The notes under the pieces: generated by a model
Told to the model about the DNA's origin: nothing
Seen by the model: the letters and a program-made list of their open reading frames with translations, nothing else
Database searches by the model: none
Position numbers and translations under genes: made by a program
In this document: in pieces, positions 1 to 9,440 of the stretch
How the letters are laid out: each line of letters begins with the position of its first letter
Numbering within the stretch: the first letter of the stretch is position 1
Assembly (NCBI GenBank): GCA_017654935.2
Contig: CM065699.1
Coordinates: 4,631,165-4,695,164, forward strand
Direction: 5' to 3'
Origin: Phymorhynchus buccinoides
Lineage: Eukaryota > Mollusca > Gastropoda > Neogastropoda > Raphitomidae
DNA length: 64,000 nucleotides

Positions 1-739
1 ATTCAGTATAGCAATTCTGTCTGACTGGAACATTTTAAAGATCTCCTTGCTTTTCTTTTCAGTATAACTGAGAAAATGTTTCAGTATAGCTGAAATGTTC
101 TGCTCCCACCCATGTAAAATAGTATGCGTGTGTGATGTAACTGTTTGAAAGTGGAGTTTTTTTCATTTAGGACCAATAATTAAGCTGTTCTAGAAAATTA
201 TTTTGGATTTGCTTCAGAGCTTGCATTGGAAGTTTCCGTTTGTGGTAGAGTGAATGTTCTTACATCATAACATACAGAGTTTCAATCAGTGTATAAATGA
301 TTAACTGAAAAGGAGCCGAGTTTCAGAATGGACAGGAGATGGTACAATTGTAAGACAGGGTAGAGTCAGGTTTGGGGAACTCTTCTAGCTCCACAGACAA
401 AACATTTGCCCCAAACATCAACCTACACTCCCATCAAAGGCAGAGACATTTGCCGCCAAGCACCCTGCCATGTGGTTTATTTTTAGAGCTATGTCACTGG
501 GTTTTTCTTTTTCGTTGAAACAACGCATGAACTTGAAAGCAAACTAGTTATTCCCTCTTGTCGGTAGAGATGCTACAGACAGTCAAGAACATGCCGCAAG
601 AAGAGTTTTAATTCGAAAAATATGAGCGGGTATTGAAATTTTGAACTAGGTTGTGGAGAAAAACACAGATCCATATATATAGCGTAGTCTTAATCAATTT
701 CCTCTTAAAGTTTAGAGTGATGTCAATTATTGTCACCAG
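1..739 (+). other. Intron upstream of the first visible BPI/LBP exon
   Basis: No exon could be recognised here. The stretch ends in a usable acceptor (tgtcaccag) directly before base 740. An open frame on the opposite strand (608-958) is only the antisense of the exon and intron. The whole stretch is found again, inverted and indel-rich, at about 29,955-30,759. Confidence 0.6.
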
Positions 740-901
740 GTGGCCAAGCTGTTTCCGGGGAAAACCATCGTGCTGCGTATGAACTCCACCATGGTCCCAG
801 TCATCAGCATGAAGCCTGGACTTCTGGAATCCAAGATGGTTGGAGACATGGCCGTGTTTGTGGACACTGAAAAACAGCCCTATCTGATGACCATCAGTGT
901 G
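740..901 (+). CDS. BPI/LBP-family protein, exon opening the second barrel domain
   Basis: This is a 162-nt, phase 0-0 exon (54 codons) bounded by acceptor tgtcaccag and donor gtgagt. The translation begins VAKLFPGKTIVLRMN and continues with a Pro/Val-rich stretch to TISV. It lines up with the VAK-(K/M)FP segment and the following beta strands of the C-terminal domain of vertebrate BPI and LBP. Family members are secreted, bind lipopolysaccharide or other lipids, and act in innate immunity; that function is inferred from the family. Upstream exons (signal peptide, N-terminal barrel) are outside the left contig; possible noisy copies lie on the minus strand of the right contig. The 3' end of this exon and its donor seeded the adjacent 65-bp tandem array. 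Confidence 0.85.
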
Positions 902-1079
902 GTGAGTTTGTACTAACGTCTGTATGGAGTGCAGAGAAACAGCCCTATCTGATAACAATCAGTGTGGTGAATTTGTACTAACATCTGTATGGAGTGCAGA
1001 GAAACAGCCCTATCTGATGACAGTCAGTGTGGTGAGTTTGTACTAACATCTGTATGGAGTGCAGAGAAACAGCCCTATC
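902..1079 (+). repeat. 65-bp tandem array, left part (exon end plus splice donor)
   Basis: Directly after the real donor, the sequence repeats the exon's last 32 nt, the donor gtgagt and 27 nt of intron. About 2.7 units are present before the DIRS-like insertion. Each unit contains tactaac, a perfect branch-point consensus, and ends in gtgcag. The second unit's donor has drifted to gtgaat. The array resumes at 3711. Confidence 0.9.
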
Positions 1080-1583
1080 TATTATAACCATACATTACCA
1101 ACACTCAAAACAATTGCATACATACTGCTTAGCTGGAAGAACATAAGCGTTAAACGCTTGTTACCATAGTAACCCAAAAAGAGAAGCACCTCCGTGACAG
1201 TAGCCTTACCTCCCCTTGATACTCTCCTGTCACGGTGGCTACTTCCTGCTACAACCTCATTCCACCATTTTCCATGCTTTAGCTGAGAAGTTCGTTTTTT
1301 GCTCCACCCACTTTTGAGTCTCCTATGCCTTTGGTGGGTTTGTTCCGGTCTCTATTCTCTCGTTTGGCTCATTCTTTCTCATTCTCTCTAGTCAGCTAGT
1401 TTGTAGAAAGTTCTTTCTTCTTTTTGAAGAAATTTTTGTAGACCTAATTTTTGAATCGGTGTTGTTCAGCCTGTCCGGTTTTTTCTCCGGCTTGACTGAC
1501 CTTTTGATTTTATTTTAGTGTTGACTTTTTACTTTTTCTGTTGTGATTTTTGGTTGTATTTTTGTTTATGCAACTAGCAGTTC

Positions 1584-3152
1584 GTGGGTTTAAATTGCCT
1601 AAGATTTTGGCTATTTTCTCACCAGTTATCATGTTGGAAAAAGGTAAACACTCCTCGTCGAGTGGTTCCAAGAAGTCAGTTTCTCATAAACATTCATCTT
1701 CGGAAGTGGTTCGGGACAGCCACAAGGGGCGTTCCGTTACTCCCCCTTTGTCTTCTTTCAATAGGTCAGATAAGAAACTTCCTTTTTCTTCATCCAAATC
1801 GGACTCTCAATCCAAAGTTGTCTCCCCTTCTTTGGCTCGGTCTTCGGTTCCTCCAGAAGTTAAATCGGTCAAACCTGAACCTACTTCGTCGGAGCATCCT
1901 CTCATTGTCCCAGCTTCTAGTCCTATCACACCCTCACCAGAAATGTTTGATTCTTTTGTTAAACACCTTCAGTCTAGCGGCCTCATTGTGTCTTTACCAG
2001 CTGTCACCAATTCTGCCTCCCCGGCTGGGGAGGACAATTCTCTTTTGTTTTCAGCGCAGGTTCCTCTGTTACTGCCTGGAAACTGTGAGGCAGGGTCTCA
2101 AGAGACAAGGTTTTGCTACTCATTCTATCGACCTCTTGCTTACCTCGAGAAGGCAAAGCACTAACGCGCTGTACAATCTTCGCTGGCGTGTTTGGTACAA
2201 TTTTTGTAGAGAGCATAAATTTGACCCTCTTCACCCGTCTTCGGCTGAGTTTGTTCGTTTTCTGGCTTTCCTTTTCACAGAAAAGGATTTGTCCGCAAAG
2301 ACTATTTCGGGTTACAAATCGGCCATCAGTAGTACCATTTCTCTAACCCTCGGTTCTCGTTCGGTGTCAGCGTTGTCCTCACCTTACGTGACTCATTTCA
2401 TTGATGCAGTGAAACTAAGAGCTCCTTCGCGCTCCATTCATTTCCCTCAGTGGGATCTCGTTTTGGTTTTGAATTATCTGCGTGATAAGTGTGAACCCTT
2501 GGACAAACTCTTGCTTAAAGTTCTCACGTACAAGACTTTGTTTTTGATAGCCCTTGCTTCCACACGTAGAGTTAGCGGCATTCACTCCCTTAGTGGCCTC
2601 TCTGGAGATATTGAGTTTGATCCCTCTGGCTCTATGGTCTCTCTGTCGTTCCTACCAGAATTCAGAGCTAAGACCCAACCGGGTGATGTAGACTCTCCTC
2701 ATGTTAATATCCCTAGTCTAGACTCTATCATCTGTGACGACGATTCTGAGATTTGTATTTGCCCAGTTCGTTGTTTAAGGTTCTATCTTAAACGCACCAG
2801 CTCCTTCAGGGGCTCGAGGAGACGCCTTTTCCTCTCGATCAACCGGAAATATAACAAGGACATTTCTAAGGGTACTATCTCTAGGTGGTTGGTCGAGACG
2901 GTTAAGTTAGCATACTCTAACTCTTGCTCCTCTCTTCCGGACAACCCCATCAGAGCTCATGAGGTGCGGGCTGTCAGCGCTTCTCTGGCGCTAACCAAGG
3001 GCGTCCCGCTCTCCAAGATCCTGGAAGTGGCGACCTGGCGCTCAGTGAATACCTTCCTGAGTTTCTACCTCCGGGATGTGTCCACCGAGAGGTCCGACAA
3101 TTCGTTTGCTATTAAACGAGTGGTCGTGGCCCATACTCCCATCTCCTGCTAA
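1584..3152 (+). CDS. DIRS-type tyrosine recombinase (YR)
   Basis: This is a 522-codon open frame. Only the part from about residue 165 (base 2,080) looks like recombinase; the first third overlaps the gag-like frame and is likely spurious, so the true start is uncertain. Residues from about 194 show a DIRS-like N-terminal core-binding region (NALYNLRWRVWYNFC). The catalytic set is visible: Arg in ASTRRVSG (residue 328 or 329), HEVR (His459, Arg462), Trp485 in ATWRS and the nucleophile Tyr495 in SFYLRD. The protein would integrate the circular cDNA by site-specific recombination. With all catalytic residues present and no stop it could act on related elements, but the source element cannot copy itself without reverse transcriptase. 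Confidence 0.85.
   Translation: MGLNCLRFWLFSHQLSCWKKVNTPRRVVPRSQFLINIHLRKWFGTATRGVPLLPLCLLSIGQIRNFLFLHPNRTLNPKLSPLLWLGLRFLQKLNRSNLNLLRRSILSLSQLLVLSHPHQKCLILLLNTFSLAASLCLYQLSPILPPRLGRTILFCFQRRFLCYCLETVRQGLKRQGFATHSIDLLLTSRRQSTNALYNLRWRVWYNFCREHKFDPLHPSSAEFVRFLAFLFTEKDLSAKTISGYKSAISSTISLTLGSRSVSALSSPYVTHFIDAVKLRAPSRSIHFPQWDLVLVLNYLRDKCEPLDKLLLKVLTYKTLFLIALASTRRVSGIHSLSGLSGDIEFDPSGSMVSLSFLPEFRAKTQPGDVDSPHVNIPSLDSIICDDDSEICICPVRCLRFYLKRTSSFRGSRRRLFLSINRKYNKDISKGTISRWLVETVKLAYSNSCSSLPDNPIRAHEVRAVSASLALTKGVPLSKILEVATWRSVNTFLSFYLRDVSTERSDNSFAIKRVVVAHTPISC
1631..2164 (+). CDS. Gag-like N-terminal fragment of the DIRS-like element
   Basis: The open frame runs from 1550; the methionine at 1631 is followed by a Ser/Lys/His-rich segment (LEKGKHSSSSGSKKS) and then a Pro/Ser-rich low-complexity stretch. 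This composition is common in N-terminal ORF1 products of DIRS elements, but no folded domain is recognisable. The frame stops at 2164 after passing into the recombinase region in the wrong phase. The simplest reading is that an internal deletion fused the start of gag to the recombinase in another frame. The product is probably non-functional. Confidence 0.5.
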   Translation: MLEKGKHSSSSGSKKSVSHKHSSSEVVRDSHKGRSVTPPLSSFNRSDKKLPFSSSKSDSQSKVVSPSLARSSVPPEVKSVKPEPTSSEHPLIVPASSPITPSPEMFDSFVKHLQSSGLIVSLPAVTNSASPAGEDNSLLFSAQVPLLLPGNCEAGSQETRFCYSFYRPLAYLEKAKH

Positions 3153-3348
3153 TGTAAGTTTTTTACGTTTGTTATTCTCTTCTTTGGTAAGCCAATGCTT
3201 TGGCCTATGGGGGAAAAGAGATTGGAGTATCTGTGAGGTATTTATGTGATGTTTTTTCATGGAGTTTTATGTATGTACTTTTCATTCTTAGTACTTCTCG
3301 CTCCCAATATGATTACTTAGCATCACCCTCCTCCGCGTTGGTATTCTG

Positions 3349-3450
3349 CAATTGTTTTGAGTGTTGGTAATGTATGGTTATAATAGATTGGTAGATTTAT
3401 ATTAATCTTACTATCTATATAACTAAATACTTACCAACACTCAAAACAAC
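3349..3450 (+). repeat. Internal complementary region of the DIRS-like element
   Basis: The first about 38 nt are the reverse complement of the left end and the rest is the reverse complement of the right end. The junction reads ttataat-a-gattgg. In DIRS replication this region templates circularisation of the cDNA. It also shows that the element runs exactly from 1080 to 3710. Confidence 0.85.
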
Positions 3451-3710
3451 CTAAGGTTCCCTCCCATCCCTCCCTCCTGATGCTGATGGAAAATGGGGAA
3501 TGAGGTTGAAGCAGGAAGTAGCCACCGTGACAGGAGAGTAGCAAGGGGAGGTAAGGCTACTGTCACGGAGGTGCTTCTCTTTTTGGGTTACTATGGTAAC
3601 AAGCGTTTAACGCTTATGTTCTTCCAGCTAAGCAGTATGTATGCAATTGTTTTGAGTGTTGGTAAGTATTTAGTTATATAGATAGTAAGATTAATATAAA
3701 TCTTCCAATC

Positions 3711-4794
3711 TGATGACAATCAGTGTGGTGAGTTTGTACTAACGTCTGTATGGAGTGCAGAGAAACAGCCCTGTCTGATGACAATCAGTGTGGTGAGTCT
3801 GTACTAACATATGTTTGGAGTGCAGAGAAACAGCCCTATCTGATGACAGTCAGTGTGGTGAGTCTGTACTAACGTCTGTATGGAGTGCAGAGAAACAGCC
3901 CTATCTGATGACCATCAGTGTGGTGAGTTTGTACTAACATCTGTATGGAGTGCAGAGAAACAGCCCTGTCTGATGACAGTCAGTGTGGTGAGTCTGTACT
4001 AACGTCTGTATGGAGTGCAGAGAAACAGCCCTATCTGATGACAGTCAGTGTGGTGAGTTTGTACTAACATCTGTATGGAGTGCAGAGAAACAGCCCTATC
4101 TGATGACCATCAGTGTGGTGAGTTTGTACTAACGTCTGTATGGAGTGCAGAGAAACAGCCCTATCTGATAACCATCAGTGTGGTGAGTTTGTACTAACGT
4201 CTGTATGGAGTGCAGAGAAACAGCCCTATCTGATGACCATCAGTGTGGTGAGTTTGTACTAACGTCTGTATGGAGTGCAGAGAAACAGCCCTATCTGATG
4301 ACAGTCAGTGTGGTGAGTTTGTACTAACATCTGTATGGAGTGCAGAGAAACAGCCCTATCTGATGACAATCAGTGTGGTGAGTCTGTACTAACATCTGTA
4401 TGGAGTGCAGAGAAACAGCCCTGTCTGATGACAGTCAGTGTGGTGAGTCTGTACTAACATCTGTATGGAGTGCAGAGAAACAGCCCTGTCTGATGACAAT
4501 CAGTGTGGTGAGTCTGTACTAACATCTGTATGGAGTGCAGAGAAACAGCCCTGTCTGATGACAGTCAGTGTGGTGAGTCTGTACTAACATCTGTATGGAG
4601 TGCAGAGAAACAGCCCTGTCTGATGACAGTCAGTGTGGTGAGTTTGTACTAACATCTGTATGGAGTGCAGAGAAACAGCCCTGTCTGATGACAGTCAGTG
4701 TGGTGAGTCTGTACTAACGTCTGTATGGAGTGCAGAGAAACAGCCCTATCTGATGACAATCAGTGTGGTGAGTCTGTACTTAGCGTCTATATTA
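3711..4794 (+). repeat. 65-bp tandem array, right part
   Basis: About 16.5 units continue the array interrupted at 1079. Units differ by a few substitutions (cct[a/g]tctgatgac, gtgagt[t/c]tg, taac[g/a]tctg). Nearly every copy keeps the donor gtgagt, the branch-point-like tactaac and the acceptor-like gtgcag. Two other entries overlap this stretch on both strands only because the units stay open in some frames; they are not genes. Confidence 0.92.
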
Positions 4795-4795
4795 G

Positions 4796-5484
4796 CAGGG
4801 CTGCCAACCGTCCCTCCGTAGCCATATTTGTCCCGGATTTTTGCAAAAAGCATGACCCGTCCCGTTTGTCCCGATTTTTGAATGACCGTCCTGGAAAATC
4901 GATAAAATTGTGGAAGCGTGCATTTTTTCCGCCTGTCTACCGCTTGCGTAGCGCTAGGTTTCGGTTCACGCCACAAATCATGGTTTGCACCTATTTTTAT
5001 CGTACGCTATCAACTTCTTTACAGAGAGTTATTCTGATTGGTTAAATCTTCAGTGAAATCAATTCTCATTGGCTGTTGTAGCCAAATTTTCATTGGCTGT
5101 TGTAGCCAAATTTTCATTGGCTGTTGTAGCCAGTTAAGTCAAGGTTGAAACAATGGCGTCTACACGGTCGTGTGAAGATGATTCTTCTTCTAAGAAAGAA
5201 AAAGTTTCAAAGCGTTCCTGTTTATTTCGAGAGACATACACGGATAAAATGGCCTTTCAAAGTGTCAGAAAGAAAAGGCGAAACTTACGCTTTTTGTGAA
5301 ATTTGAGCGTGTGATTTTTCGATAAGGTCTGGTGGTAGGGATGATGTGCGCCGTTGCTATGTCAAGTTGTGGTGGGTACTGTACTTAATTTCTGATCATT
5401 ATTAAAATGTCCCTGAAAATCAGGCTGTGTCCCTGATTTGAGAGTCGTTTGTCCCTGATTCACAAATTTAGGGTTGACAGCAGG
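4796..5484 (+). mobile_element. Decayed hAT-like DNA transposon fragment
   Basis: The left end starts cagggctgccaacc and the right end is ggttgacagcagg, an imperfect inverted pair like CAGGGC-type hAT ends. The interior has a remnant transposase start and three copies of an 18-nt cattggctgttgtagcca motif near 5,070-5,130. An 8-bp target duplication was not clear. It sits at the end of the 65-bp array in the same intron. Confidence 0.5.
5153..5370 (+). pseudogene. BED-type zinc-finger transposase start (frameshifted)
   Basis: An ATG opens a Ser/Lys-rich leader. After a +1 frameshift and across one stop, the frame reads GETYAFCEI then ACDFSIRSGGRDDV. This matches the first Cys pair and the DFSI.(H/S)GG..D. 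pattern of BED fingers in hAT-family and ZBED-type transposases. The remainder of the transposase is missing. The fragment is non-functional. Confidence 0.5.
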
Positions 5485-5628
5485 AAGCTCTTGGGAGAGC
5501 TGGACAGCAGAAGGTCTTCAGAGTATGAATCCACTTAGACTGTACTCAACAACAACAAAATGATGCATCAAAATGTTATCTGTGCTGCACTTTCATGTGT
5601 GTGTGTGTGTTTTTTCCAACTTTTTCAG

Positions 5629-5696
5629 TCGGCTGTGTTCAACATGTCAGCGATGATCAAAGACCAGCTGGTGAAAGGAAAGATCACTGGGCACAG
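5629..5696 (+). CDS. BPI/LBP-family protein, second visible exon
   Basis: This is a 68-nt exon after a pyrimidine-rich acceptor (caactttttcag), entered in phase 0 and left in phase 2 at CAG-gtgtgt. It encodes SAVFNMSAMIKDQLVKGKIT then GH and two bases of an Arg codon. It corresponds to the strand in BPI that ends in LVGELKL. The donor gtgtgt is weak and opens a TG-rich stretch. Confidence 0.8.
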
Positions 5697-5715
5697 GTGT
5701 GTGCGTGTCTGTGTG

Positions 5716-5800
5716 TGTGTGGCAAGTCAAGTCAAGTCAAAATTATCTTTATTGACGATAAAGGAGTAAGCTACAAGCTGTTTTTCATCATGTCGTCATG
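5716..5800 (-). repeat. Retroposon 3' end with (TTGAC)n tail
   Basis: The stretch begins gtcaagtcaagtcaaaa and continues with tctttattgac. The same type occurs at 6,095-6,200 and 23,615-23,700 in this contig and, in the other orientation, at 58.5-58.8 and 60.8-61.3 kb. It is interpreted as a short retroposon whose tail is a GACTT-type repeat. Confidence 0.6.
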
Positions 5801-6054
5801 AATAGAAGAACAATACTGAATCAAATAAAATGTAAAGATCAACAATGAAAATTGGCGTTAGGAACCAAAGCATACTGAACAAATATTAAAACCAAATCAT
5901 ACATAGATCATGACTAGCAAATACAATATGTACAAAATATAAATACAAATGTAATCATAGTTTGAAAGGGAGAGAGCAAGAGGTGGTGGGACAAGAAAGA
6001 AAGACTGAGACATAGAGGCTGATAGAGACACTGTAAAGAACAGAAAAATAAAAA

Positions 6055-6258
6055 GGAGCCTGTGTGTGTGTGTGAAAGAGAGGGAGAGAGAGAGAGTCAA
6101 AGTCAAAAGTCAAAAATACTTTATTATCACGTTAGGTGAAATTACAGAGTGGTCTCGTACAAGCACAATACAAGCAAGGAAACATTTGCATACATTAAAA
6201 ATGGAAACAAAACTAAGGAAAAATGGACAACGTGGGTGTGGGTGAGCGAGAGAGTGTT

Positions 6259-6299
<41 letters not shown>

Positions 6300-6363
6300 G
6301 AGAGAGTGTGTGTGTGTGTGTGTGTGAAAGAGAGACAGAGAGACAGAGTGTGTGTGTGTGTGA

Positions 6364-6428
<65 letters not shown>

Positions 6429-6480
6429 TGTGTGTGTGAGAGAGAGACACACAGAGAGAGAGAGAGTGTGTGTGTGAGAG
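6055..6480. repeat. GA/GT compound microsatellites around a retroposon tail
   Basis: Alternating (GA)n and (GT)n blocks produce long Ser/Leu/His/Thr open frames in several phases. None is a gene. A gtcaaagtcaaaagtcaaaa-headed retroposon copy lies at 6,095-6,210. Confidence 0.9.
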
Positions 6481-6670
6481 CATGCATGTTCATGAATATT
6501 CCTTTGGCGTGATACAATGTGTGTGAATGTTTTGAATAATCCATCTGTTGCTTTGTATAATCTCATAAACAGTGAACATGTGTATGTATTGAATTTAAAA
6601 ATAATAAAACAACTAAATGTACATGAAGTAACTTTTTTTTTAAAGTTTTTAAAAGTTGAGGGGTTTTCAG

Positions 6671-6713
6671 GTTCAAGGTCAAGGTCATTGACTCTGCTGT
6701 CGGCCCAGTTAAC
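6671..6713 (+). CDS. BPI/LBP-family protein, third visible exon
   Basis: A 43-nt micro-exon between ggggttttcag and gtaagt. Its first base completes the Arg codon left open by the previous exon, then it encodes FKVKVIDSAVGPVN. This aligns with the LLLELKHSNIGPFP segment that is highly characteristic of BPI and LBP. The exact phase fit across the three exons supports the gene model. Confidence 0.8.
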
Positions 6714-6775
6714 GTAAGTACCGGGGTGAATACTAAGAAATAAAAATTTAAATACAAATAACGTCATTTATTACC

Positions 6776-7626
6776 CACTACACTGCATACAATTTGATTC
6801 ACTACAATCCGATTTTGACTTTTGTGAGGCACGATTGACGTGAAATTCTACTGTCTATTCTATCATCCTTACCATTCCACTAGAAGTGCATATTTGTGCA
6901 AGATCAGCTTGGAAGACAGAAATAAAAAAGTGTCTTATCACCCCAACTCCCAATCATGCTTACTTCCGGTTTAAGCAATACAGTTCACTTTTCTTTCAAG
7001 CTCATCTGGAAGACGACATGTTTTGGTGTGTCTCTAGACTTTGTCTTCAATGATAGTTTTTCTTTACTTGTTGAGTTCAGTTTTAGGCCTGTGTTGGGGC
7101 AAAGACACTGAAAAGAAAAGACTAACATCCGGTCTCTTTTCCCTATATGAGTAGTGAGGACAGAAACACTGGTTATGTCCCTTAAAAACAGTACACATTT
7201 ACACGTCGATAGGCCAGTTGAATTCTTCGTTCAAATTCCAGTCTGAGTTTTTAGATAGCCTCCACTGTGTGTGGTGTACTGTTCCCACTAACGATAACTC
7301 TATCAGCCCGGTTCGCCGTAACTCTTAAGTAGTCCATCTTACCCTTTTAGAATCTTTGGTTGGGGTAAGTTCGGCTCCTCCCACCCATTCTGTCTACCTC
7401 ATTCGAATTCATTGTTCACTGTATTTTGTTGTCTCTTGTACACGAATCTGATAAAATATCTTATTTTTGCATCAGACATTTGATTTCATTCGTGTATTGC
7501 ATGTGTAAAGTGAACGAAAATAGTAGAATTATTGTTAGACGCAAGTATTTCACACGAATCATGGCTCACTGACATGGTCACAATCGTATCGTATTGGGGT
7601 CAAATCGTATGCAGTGTGGCTAGGCC
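6776..7626. mobile_element. Non-autonomous TIR DNA transposon
   Basis: The left end contains cactgcatacaatttga (from 6781). The right end contains tcaaatcgtatgcagtgtgg, its near-perfect inverted partner, and similarity extends to the cgatt next to each arm. The about 850-bp interior has no coding capacity. Short TIRs starting near GGCCTAG resemble PIF/Harbinger-like or related elements, but the superfamily is not settled. Confidence 0.5.
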
Positions 7627-8525
7627 TTTAGTGTGCTTCCCAATGTGAAACAAACATCCATGCGTTGTTATTCATAGAAGAGCTCACCAATGCAATAACG
7701 CAAGCTCACACAAATGTGATGGGAAAGAACCTACATAAGTCGCTCAGAATGTTTTTAGCAAAAGCCAAAAATAGTCAACAACCCCCAAAATATCAATTTT
7801 CTATTTAGGGCATATTTATGTCTATTTGTTATGTATTCTACCAGTATCCACAACATGAAAGACAATTTTGAATGATTTCTTTGTTTATTTGATTGTTTTC
7901 TAAATCAAGTCAATAGAAACAAAGAGACAAAATTGTATCTTCTATGCTCAATTTCTGCAAATGATCTATTTCGAATGCCAAACTTCAAATAATTATAAAA
8001 TAAAAACTAGACAAGATAACTCAATTCGGTTTTCTGTGTATCAACAAGGAATCTTTGCTCCACCATGAAAAATTAAAATATCAGTTTATGCCAAAATTCC
8101 ACGATGTCTGTTTCTCCCATGCACTGTCACAAATTGTCACTATGAATGTCTGTCGTTTCCGACAACGACTGCCAGATAGCAGAAGGGGGCAGATGCTATT
8201 CCGGCGGGCTGGGCTAGAATTTGTTTATAGTGGAGATGCCTTGCCCAGGGTACATCCCCACTCTCTAGGCCAAAGGGATTTGAGGGCACAGCTGGCGTTG
8301 GGGAAGGTCCCCAAAGGCCAGCCAATCCCTTTGGCTGCAGCACTAGAGCAGGTGCAAATGCCCCCTAGTTTGAGAGTCATAGTCTTCCACGAAAGACTAA
8401 GCTGTACCGTGATGTTCCAATACTGTAGAAAATTATTTATTGTACAGCTCTCATGTTACTGTTGGCCCCTACTACAAGCTGATGCCAAGCAGTTATAAAA
8501 GACGTTTGAGTAAAGGTCACTAAGA
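7627..8525. other. Intron sequence, nothing recognised
   Basis: The stretch is AT-rich with a GC-richer patch at about 8,150-8,380. A 147-codon open frame on + crosses that patch but shows no recognisable domain and no fit to the BPI model. Confidence 0.5.
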
Positions 8526-8615
8526 ATGCACAAACATACGCACAGACACAAAGATACATGCGCATGCACACACATACACACACACACACACACACATACA
8601 CACATACACGCACAT
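8526..8615. repeat. (CA)n microsatellite
   Basis: Imperfect (CA)n with cg and ta interruptions, just upstream of the acceptor of the exon at 8641. Confidence 0.9.
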
Positions 8616-8640
8616 GAACATGATGTTTCAATGTTCCCAG

Positions 8641-8704
8641 GACAAAGTGATCCATCTTATGGTGAACATAGTGATGAACTCCTTCATCATCCCCACACTG
8701 AACG
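8641..8704 (+). CDS. BPI/LBP-family protein, fourth visible exon
   Basis: A 64-nt exon after gtttcaatgttcccag, phase 0 in and phase 1 out, followed by gtgagt. It encodes DKVIHLMVNIVMNSFIIPTLN plus one base. This matches the BPI helix written LLQDIMNYIVPILVLPRVN in the vertebrate protein. The intron that follows is 14.6 kb, nearly all of it repeats. Confidence 0.83.
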
Positions 8705-8760
8705 GTGAGTCAGCCTCCTTCCTCAGCTGTAAGATGCACACAACCTTTAGTGACACATTT

Positions 8761-8933
8761 ACTATATTTTACCGTCTATAAGGCGATTACTTTTTTTTCC
8801 TAGACTGAAACCCCTGCGCCTTATAATGTGACTGATAATATAGTAAGAAACTATAATAACAAAATCTGAATTTTGTGTAAACCTTTTGGGGTGCGCCTTA
8901 TCAGATATGCCTTGTAGTCCGTAAAATACGGTA
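8761..8933 (-). mobile_element. Single-unit MITE, founder-type of the satellite family
   Basis: Inverted ends read tattttaccgtctataaggc on the left and, in reverse complement, tattttacggactacaaggc on the right. Inside, tgcgccttat occurs at 8815 and again at 8892, exactly 77 bp apart. That interval read on the minus strand is homologous to one unit of the 77-bp satellite at 10.8-22.6 kb. The copy thus shows the pre-amplification state of the family. Confidence 0.75.
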
Positions 8934-9057
8934 CTCTGTGTGTGTTGTGTTTGTGCACGCTTTCACGCACGTCTGTGTTTGTGTGTGAGAGAGAGTTTTT
9001 ATGGCAGTGTTATGTACAGTTTATTTACATTGTATAAGTGGGTATAAATTTCAGAGC

Positions 9058-9174
<117 letters not shown>

Positions 9175-9289
9175 ATTTTACGAGTAAGATTTGTCTCAAA
9201 ATTTTTATTATTCATTCTTTACATTGGTGTGACATGCTATTTTCTACAGGTTTAAGTCTTGTTTTATGTTTTTAATCTGTGTGGATTTG

Positions 9290-9440
9290 TTGTTGTAATG
9301 ATTTTACTGCTAAGTATCATTAGTATGTACCTGAATAATGTGTGTATTTATTTTTTCCCCCAATATTTTTGTGATGCCTTTGTAAGATGCAATGAGCCCA
9401 CTATGGGGCATCGAGCTATATAACTATTCATTATTATTAT
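9290..9440 (+). mobile_element. Retroposon 3' end with (ATT)n tail
   Basis: The stretch ends tttgtaagatgcaatgagcc, then a gagctatataa motif, then attattatta. This is the common 3' terminus of metazoan CR1/L2-like retrotransposons and SINEs that borrow their tail. The tail abuts the 111-bp tandem repeat. Confidence 0.45.

Larger units (their letters stand above)
1080..3710 (+). mobile_element. Internally deleted DIRS-like tyrosine-recombinase retroelement
   Basis: The left end (1080-1265) returns in reverse complement near the right end (about 3,500-3,661). An internal complementary region at about 3,349-3,450 is the complement of the left terminus followed at once by the complement of the right terminus (3,645-3,710). 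That arrangement is diagnostic of DIRS elements and fixes both ends. The element splits one 65-bp unit between ccctatc and tgatgac with no target duplication, as expected for recombinase-mediated integration. It keeps a Ser-rich gag-like start and an open YR frame. Reverse transcriptase, RNase H and methyltransferase are absent: at 2.6 kb it is roughly half the usual autonomous length. A noisy partial copy lies inverted at 29,001-29,555. Confidence 0.88.

Noticed and set aside
608..958. Minus-strand 116-codon frame
   Set aside because: Antisense of the BPI/LBP exon and flanking intron; the + strand has matching splice sites and family motifs.
1080..3710. Crypton (recombinase-only DNA transposon)
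   Set aside because: The internal complementary region joining complements of both ends, and the gag-like start, point to a DIRS-type retroelement that lost its RT.
5065..5135. Regulatory element (CCAAT-like attggctg repeats)
   Set aside because: The motif is repeated three times within a decayed transposon in an intron; there is no promoter context.
6110..6767. His/Thr/Ser/Leu-rich open frames
   Set aside because: Translations of GA and GT microsatellites.
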